A stretch of 64,000 nucleotides of DNA. Origin: Mariniblastus fucicola (GTDB taxonomy: Bacteria; Planctomycetota; Planctomycetia; Pirellulales; Pirellulaceae). The DNA lies in the NCBI RefSeq assembly GCF_008087665.1, contig NZ_CP042912.1, positions 3,162,001 through 3,226,000 on the forward strand, read 5' to 3'. The notes under the pieces are model-generated. The model was not told where the DNA came from and did no database searches. It was given only the letters and a program-made list of their open reading frames with translations. Each line of letters opens with the position of its first letter. The first letter of the stretch is position 1. This document shows, piece after piece, positions 59,030 through 64,000 of this stretch. The translations under genes were made by a program, and so were the position numbers.

Positions 59030-59112
59030 ATCAGTTTCTTTCAAGTTGTATTCTCTAACTCTGCGTTTGAGAATCAGGCAGCAGTTCTCCGTAAGGAGAG
59101 GTGCCGAATACG

Positions 59113-60510
59113 TCAGAACCACAACTCACTGAGACGACCAGACTCCAGCTCATTGGCGTAACTCACGTAGTAGTTTCGATTCGGCGCGTTGTACTCTCTT
59201 GCCGCCAAACCGCGCAGCGCTTCGATCTTTACCTTCCGAGCCAGTTTTCTGTCGGCGTCGTCGAGCCACTTCAAATGGTCCGAGAGCTCCAACGCCCATT
59301 GGAATTCGCCTTTCTCCAACGCGGCTTGCATCTGGCTGGTCAGATTTTTGGTGCCGCCGGCAAGTTCAGCGATCTTCTGCGCTTTGATCTTGGGTTGCAA
59401 AGGGCTCAGCGTGGTCGGGTTTCCGTCGTACCAGCCGAGCAGCCCAGAGTAAATCGCTCTTACGGCATGGGGCACCGTGCCGTAGTATTCGATGAGGTAA
59501 GGCTTGTCTCTCAGACGCTCCGGCAGTTTAACTGCGTGCGCAAGTTGATCGGGGCCTTTGCCCGCGTTGATGCCGTTGACCGTTTGCTTGTAGATGCTGC
59601 CGATCGCTTCGCTGTAATCTTTCAGGGCCGTGGTCGCCTGCTCTTTGCCGCGGATCGGCATCGTGTGGCCCGGGACCAAAACCCGTGGCTCAAACTCAGC
59701 CATCTTCGCGACGCTTTCTGACCAGCTCAAAACGTCGCGATAGGCCGTGCCGCGAATCGCATACAGGTTGGGGAAAGAGCTATAGAAGTTGTCGCCCGCA
59801 AACAGAACTTGTTGCTTCGGCAGCCAGATGAACATCGCATCGTCGGTCTCTCCCGGACCGATGTGAAACTCGATTTCGACACCGGCGATCGTCGTCTTCA
59901 GACCACTGTTGGGGACTGTGACGTTGGGCGGAAGGTAACCTTTGCCGCCGTCGTGATCGGCAGTCATCGCCGGAGCCACACCTCGATTGGTACTTTCGAG
60001 TGCCGACAGGTCTCGCCCGAACTGGCGGAGATTGCGTTTCGCCTTCACCGTGCTGACGGCTTTGTTCACGCCTTCGGCCGACCCGAAACTTTCCGTACCG
60101 TAGATGTCCGGTGTTTCACCTTCGACGAAAGCCGACGCGCCGCCGATGTGGTCGCCATAACTGTGGGTGTAGATGATGGCTTTGACTGGTTTGTCGCTGT
60201 GTTTGCGAAAGGCTTCAAAGGCCTTGGCCGCGCTGGAGGGTCCTTTGAGCGTGTCGATGATGATCACGCCATCGTCCCCGACGATCATCGATGTGTTGGC
60301 TCCATGGAAGCCGACGGCAACGTAAACATTGTCCGCGACTTTGACGACTTTCTGCTGAAACTGTTGTTGTTGAGCATTGAGCATCCTCAACGCCGTTTTC
60401 GGTTCGACTTGCGTTTGGCCGTCGACGCTATTGGTTGCCATATTGGTCGTGATACCGGTGGTCAGCAGGACGATGAACGTCAGCCGGGTTGCGATAAGTT
60501 TTCTAAGCAT
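59113..60510 (-). CDS. Secreted metallo-beta-lactamase-fold hydrolase, alkylsulfatase-like
   Basis: The 465-residue protein has a signal peptide, then NVYVAVGFHGANTSMIVGDDG, the metal-binding YTHSYGDHIGG, GPGETDDAMF, VLFAGDN and VPGHTMP. This arrangement, with a C-terminal helical dimerisation domain (GWYDGNPTTLSPL, LAGGTKNL), follows the SdsA1/BDS1 alkylsulfatases. In the first metal motif HxHxDH the middle His is Tyr (HSYGDH), so one zinc site may be changed. The true substrate is unknown. The ATG at 60510 has AGGA upstream; the 97 codons of open frame before it are not conserved. Confidence 0.85.
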   Translation of the reverse strand: MLRKLIATRLTFIVLLTTGITTNMATNSVDGQTQVEPKTALRMLNAQQQQFQQKVVKVADNVYVAVGFHGANTSMIVGDDGVIIIDTLKGPSSAAKAFEAFRKHSDKPVKAIIYTHSYGDHIGGASAFVEGETPDIYGTESFGSAEGVNKAVSTVKAKRNLRQFGRDLSALESTNRGVAPAMTADHDGGKGYLPPNVTVPNSGLKTTIAGVEIEFHIGPGETDDAMFIWLPKQQVLFAGDNFYSSFPNLYAIRGTAYRDVLSWSESVAKMAEFEPRVLVPGHTMPIRGKEQATTALKDYSEAIGSIYKQTVNGINAGKGPDQLAHAVKLPERLRDKPYLIEYYGTVPHAVRAIYSGLLGWYDGNPTTLSPLQPKIKAQKIAELAGGTKNLTSQMQAALEKGEFQWALELSDHLKWLDDADRKLARKVKIEALRGLAAREYNAPNRNYYVSYANELESGRLSELWF

Positions 60511-60616
60511 CAGTTTTTCCTTTACAGCAGCAAACTGAATCGGGAGGGTCAAGGAATACGAATTGGGTTGAAGTCGGAACAGGTTGAGGTCGATCTGCGT
60601 ATTGCCGAAACTGGAA

Positions 60617-61609
60617 CTACTCAGGCTTGACGACGTTGGCTGATCCGGCGATCCCGCGAAACGCAGCGATGATTTGATTGTCACCCGCAGGACTCGCGTG
60701 ATAGTGGTAGCCGCGAACGTCGTCGTAGTGCCCGCTACACTCATCCAGGTCCACAGGCTCTTTTCCGTCCTGATCGAGATGAGCGTAAATTCCAAATCCA
60801 TCCAACGCGTAACCGATCATGGGAGCGTGGCCGTCGGGTTGCTCGATCTCTTTCGTGTTTCCCGTCGCCGCATGGTAGTGATAGCCAGCGTGCGGATTGA
60901 CGTGCCCGCCCGAATGATCGAAAGGCGCAATCGTGTGGGCTTTGATGATGGCATGAATCGGAGCAGGCGGATCGTACTTGACGCCGTTGAACGCCACGCC
61001 GACAGGGCCATGTCCGTCGCCGACTTTCCGGAAGTCAGTCACCACTGAACGATAGGCTGGATTCACCGGAATAACATAGACGTTGTGATTGCTTTTCCAT
61101 TCGACAACATCAGGAGGGCACTCGACGGCATGATTGTGATATCGCGGATCAACGTTGGGCCGCGCGGCCAGATCAAAAGCCTCTTTCGTGTCGGTGACTT
61201 TGATGCTTCCGTCTTCTCGCACAAGGTTCCACTCCGGGTCATCGTAGAGTTCGTCCAGATGAGCGATGAATTCTCCGGACACGTTGTACACGTGCCCATC
61301 CTTGATCCAGATCCCGCCCTTGTCTTCGCCGTCGGTCACATGCTTTGGAACCCACGGACCGATTGTGTGATCGGAGGGAACACTCCTGGTCGTGATGACA
61401 TAACATTCTGCTCTACTGCCATCGCTGAGCGTGCGGATCTCCTTCTTGATCGGTTCGACCAGGCTGTCGGCGATAAAGTGCTCGGGGTTAACCGGTTGGA
61501 CGACTTTCTGAGCGATCGTTTCGGCCTTCGGGCCACAACCAGTGCTGAGCACGACGACGCTTAGCAGTGCAACCAGCAATGGCAAAATCAGTTTGCCTTG
61601 ACTATTCAT
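60617..61609 (-). CDS. YHYH-domain lipoprotein
   Basis: The 330-residue protein has a hydrophobic signal with the lipobox LSTGC and then the YHYH domain: GPVGVAFNGVKYD, GHVNPHAGYHYHA and RGYHYHASPAG, with many His residues that are likely to bind metal. Family members are exported and of unknown function. The start at ATG 61609 has GAGG nine bases upstream. It lies 27 bases after the quinone-oxidoreductase-like gene, so the two form an operon. Confidence 0.9.
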   Translation of the reverse strand: MNSQGKLILPLLVALLSVVVLSTGCGPKAETIAQKVVQPVNPEHFIADSLVEPIKKEIRTLSDGSRAECYVITTRSVPSDHTIGPWVPKHVTDGEDKGGIWIKDGHVYNVSGEFIAHLDELYDDPEWNLVREDGSIKVTDTKEAFDLAARPNVDPRYHNHAVECPPDVVEWKSNHNVYVIPVNPAYRSVVTDFRKVGDGHGPVGVAFNGVKYDPPAPIHAIIKAHTIAPFDHSGGHVNPHAGYHYHAATGNTKEIEQPDGHAPMIGYALDGFGIYAHLDQDGKEPVDLDECSGHYDDVRGYHYHASPAGDNQIIAAFRGIAGSANVVKPE

Positions 61610-61636
61610 TTCGATATTCCTCAAGGGTAAGGCTTC

Positions 61637-62623
61637 CTAATTTTCAATAACAACTTTACCCATGCCTTTGCCGCTTTCCAGACGAGCATGAGCTGCACTG
61701 GCTTCTTCAAGAGAGAAAAGTTTCTCATCCAGTACGGGTTTCAGTTCGCCGGCTTCGATGATCTCGGCCAGCTTGGTCAGGATCTCGCCATGCTGTTCAC
61801 GCTTGAAATCATGCAGCATCGGAATCAGCATGAACACCACGTGCAACGACAATCCCTTGAAGTGAGCAGGAGTCAAATCCAACTCGCACATCGAAACCGT
61901 TGTGGCGACGTTGCCGTTGAGAGCGGAAGCCTCAAAGGACTTGGTAAGGTTTTCTCCACCGACTGAATCGTAAACAATGTCGAAACCGGATCCGTCGGTG
62001 TGCTTGGCCACGTAGTCTTCGACCGACTCCGATTTGTAATTGATGCCGGTCGCACCAAGCTTTTCAATGAGTGCCAACTGGCTGTCGCCGCCGCCTGTTG
62101 AGTAGACGTCGGCGCCCCAGTATTTGGCGAGTTGAACAGCGATGTGCCCCACGCCGCCGGAACCGCCGTGAACCAGAACTTTCTGTCCTTTTTTGATTCC
62201 CGCCCGAGTCAGACCTTCGTAAGCCGTGATGGCAACCAGCGGCAACGCGGCGGTTTCGGCCATCGACAGGTTCTTTGGTTTGCGAGCGATTAGTTTTGCG
62301 TCGGCAGCGATGTACTCCGCGAGCGTTCCCGGCAAGTCCGCCAGTCCGCCGGCGCAGCCGTAAACTTCGTCGCCGGCTGAAAAATCAGTGACGTCTTCAC
62401 CGACGGCTTCGATCGTGCCGGCAAAGTCCATCCCGAGAATGGCGGGTGCCTCGGGTGAAAGCGGAAGGTCTTCCCCCATCTTGCGGATCATTGTGTCGAC
62501 GGTGTTAACGCTTGATGCGGCGATCTTGACCAGGACGTGGCCGGATTTGACTTCTGGTTTGTCGACTTCGACCGCTTCGAACTTCGCGTCTTCGCCGTAA
62601 GTTTTGATGAGCATTGCTTTCAT
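61637..62623 (-). CDS. NADPH:quinone oxidoreductase-like MDR protein
   Basis: The 328-residue protein is a medium-chain dehydrogenase/reductase of the quinone oxidoreductase type: AILGMDFAGTIEAVG, VLVHGGSGGVGHIAVQLAK for NADPH, and the C-terminal GKVVIEN. The Cys/His ligands of zinc alcohol dehydrogenases are missing, as in QOR. GGAG eight bases upstream supports ATG 62623. It is the first gene of the redox group on the minus strand; its upstream region holds direct repeats of ACAAAT which could be an operator. Confidence 0.92.
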   Translation of the reverse strand: MKAMLIKTYGEDAKFEAVEVDKPEVKSGHVLVKIAASSVNTVDTMIRKMGEDLPLSPEAPAILGMDFAGTIEAVGEDVTDFSAGDEVYGCAGGLADLPGTLAEYIAADAKLIARKPKNLSMAETAALPLVAITAYEGLTRAGIKKGQKVLVHGGSGGVGHIAVQLAKYWGADVYSTGGGDSQLALIEKLGATGINYKSESVEDYVAKHTDGSGFDIVYDSVGGENLTKSFEASALNGNVATTVSMCELDLTPAHFKGLSLHVVFMLIPMLHDFKREQHGEILTKLAEIIEAGELKPVLDEKLFSLEEASAAHARLESGKGMGKVVIEN

Positions 62624-63170
62624 GATTTCTTCTCCATTTGTTGTATATTTGTTTCGTTTGCAAGTAGCAGTGGCGTCCCACGTGCTGCGTGATGGGTTGA
62701 GAGTTGGATGTAGGTGCAAGGTACCAGAATATGTCGCGGAACGATGGCGGAGACCAGGGTTTCAGCATTGGTTGCCGAAGTCATGTCCCCCTGAACGTTC
62801 AATGCGTCGCTGCAAGTGAGAGAAGGCGGGAGCTACTTGTCATCGCATGAGGTTCGCAAAGCCTGTGCCAACGACGAGACTTGGACTGGTCTGCCAGATC
62901 TTTAATTTTGGTGCCCAGATGTGCGCAGTCGTCGTCCTGAATGTCACGGAACGGACAATTTCAAAAATTGCGAAACCAGCTCTATCGCAAAACGGATGGC
63001 GTAGAATCGAACTTTGCCTGCCATTTAAGGCGGAATGAAATTTGCTATGATCGACAAATGTCAAAGTTTGGTTTGCTGAAAGTTTGGTTCGTCGGATGAC
63101 GCCGACTACGAATTAGGCGATGGTCCAGAATCGCGAACCTTGCGAACGCGAGTCCTTTAAGAGAAAAGTT
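62624..63170. other. Divergent non-coding region
   Basis: About 547 bases between the redox operon and the sugar kinase gene contain no credible gene. Promoters for both directions are expected. No regulator gene, tRNA or strong palindrome is seen. Confidence 0.45.
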
Positions 63171-64000
63171 ATGCTGGTTGTTGCTGGTGAAACCATTGTT
63201 GACCTAATTGAAGTAAGCGATCGCAAAGGTCAGTTTCAAGCTTTCACCGGCGGCGGGCCCTACAACGTCGCCAAAGGCGCTGCGAAGATGGAAGTGAAAA
63301 CCGGCTATCTGTCACCAGTGTCGACCGACTCGTTCGGAGATGACTTTGTCGCCGAGATGGAGGAGTTGAACGTCATCGCGCTTTCGCCGCGATCAAATGC
63401 GCCGTCCGGATTGGCGATTGTCAAAAAAGACGCAACCGGCCACCCGTCGTACTCGTTCTATCGCGAGCGCACTGCCGATCGGGATATAGATTTGCAGCGA
63501 GTCAAGGCCGCGATGCCTTCGGCGGCGAAAGCTTTCTACATTGGCGGATTGGCAATCGCTCACGGTCAGGACGCCGACATTTGGGCAGAGTTTCTCAACG
63601 ACGTGGCGTGTCCCGTGTTCGTGGATCCCAATATTCGCCCGACGTTTATCAAGGATCGCGAATCGTTCCTGCAGCGACTGGCGAAAATCTACGACGCTTC
63701 GCGTATCGTCAAGTTGTCCGATGAAGACATTGAGTGGATCGCGCCGGAAGTTCATCCGCACGACTACCTGGTCGAAGTCATGGACAAGCATGATGTCGCA
63801 TTGGGCTTGCTGACAATGGGAGCCAAAGGAGCCCACGCGATCACGAAATCTGGGGGAGACGTTTTCGTGGCAGCTCCGGTCGTCGAAACCGTGGACACCG
63901 TCGGTGCAGGAGACTGTTTCTCGGCCGCAAGTCTGGCTTCCTTGCTTTGCAAGAATTCGATCGACAGCATCCCGACGAACGAGGTCCTGGCTGAAGTATT
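63171..64000 (+). CDS. PfkB-family sugar kinase, partial at the window edge
   Basis: An open frame of 276 codons starts at ATG 63171 and has no stop before the end of the window. It has the PfkB family opening LVVAGETIVDLIEV, GGGPYNVAKGAAKM for sugar binding, and the C-terminal anion-hole motif DTVGAGDCFSAA with the catalytic Asp. It is likely a fructokinase or related sugar kinase, but the substrate is not clear from sequence. A little more than 30 residues should be missing at the C-terminus. It is divergent from the redox operon. Confidence 0.9.
   Translation, partial: MLVVAGETIVDLIEVSDRKGQFQAFTGGGPYNVAKGAAKMEVKTGYLSPVSTDSFGDDFVAEMEELNVIALSPRSNAPSGLAIVKKDATGHPSYSFYRERTADRDIDLQRVKAAMPSAAKAFYIGGLAIAHGQDADIWAEFLNDVACPVFVDPNIRPTFIKDRESFLQRLAKIYDASRIVKLSDEDIEWIAPEVHPHDYLVEVMDKHDVALGLLTMGAKGAHAITKSGGDVFVAAPVVETVDTVGAGDCFSAASLASLLCKNSIDSIPTNEVLAEV

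Noticed and set aside
1-64000. CRISPR arrays, tRNA or rRNA genes
   Set aside because: No evenly spaced repeats, no cloverleaf with CCA-like end and no rRNA signature were seen by reading; a covariance-model search would settle tRNAs and small RNAs.

Overview
The window looks like a chromosomal segment of a Planctomycetota bacterium, probably of the Pirellulales / Rhodopirellula type. The signs are two DUF1559 pseudopilin-like proteins, PEP-CTERM-like surface proteins, several secreted PQQ-type beta-propellers, a very large PVC-type CxxCH cytochrome, a mitochondrial-like EF-G, moderate GC content and dispersed double-hairpin repeats. This placement rests on gene content only; there is no rRNA in the window.

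Layout. 1-4149: an IS21-family element (istA, istB) with clear terminal inverted repeats sits between the start of a secreted protein and a 5'-truncated tricorn-type S41 protease. 4416-13628: housekeeping genes (guaA, a small membrane protein, clpB behind a textbook sigma-54 promoter, ettA coupled to a secreted protein, a DUF1697 protein and a Lys-rich histone-H1-like protein). 13717-18943: two secreted PQQ-like propellers, a membrane protein, an App1-type phosphatase and a small protein. 19030-30075, all on the minus strand: Na/Pi symporter, DUF389 protein, P2-type Ca2+-like ATPase, phosphoketolase and acetate kinase overlapping by 4 bases, and two coupled genes of unknown function. This looks like an energy-stress and ion-homeostasis block.

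30902-45114 is the most interesting part, a zinc/transition-metal homeostasis island. It holds a NicO-type metal exporter, a DUF1559 protein paired with a PEP-CTERM protein resembling the Zur-repressed all3515 family, and a minus-strand group of MerC, a prepilin-peptidase-like protein lacking the expected catalytic Asp motifs, and a COG0523 GTPase. A Fur-family (Zur-like) regulator follows. The last part is a six-gene plus-strand set: COG0523 GTPase, Cys/His-rich DUF2946-like protein, DUF1559 pseudopilin, His-rich EF-hand propeller, lipoprotein and AztD-like zinc metallochaperone. The same palindrome, TGCAAT-N3-ATTGCA, lies just upstream of the DUF1559/PEP-CTERM pair and of the six-gene set, and is proposed as the Zur operator. 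Together they suggest a zinc-starvation regulon that builds a surface zinc-capture apparatus.

45639-64000: acnA with a strong terminator, two GNAT acetyltransferases, the 1168-residue PVC cytochrome, fusA with a strong terminator, a PEP-CTERM-like protein, and a minus-strand redox/detoxification group (nfsB-like nitroreductase, an SDR with a probable frameshift in an 8-C tract, a metallo-beta-lactamase-fold protein, a YHYH lipoprotein and a quinone-oxidoreductase-like enzyme). A PfkB-family sugar kinase runs off the right edge. I saw no tRNA, rRNA or CRISPR array.
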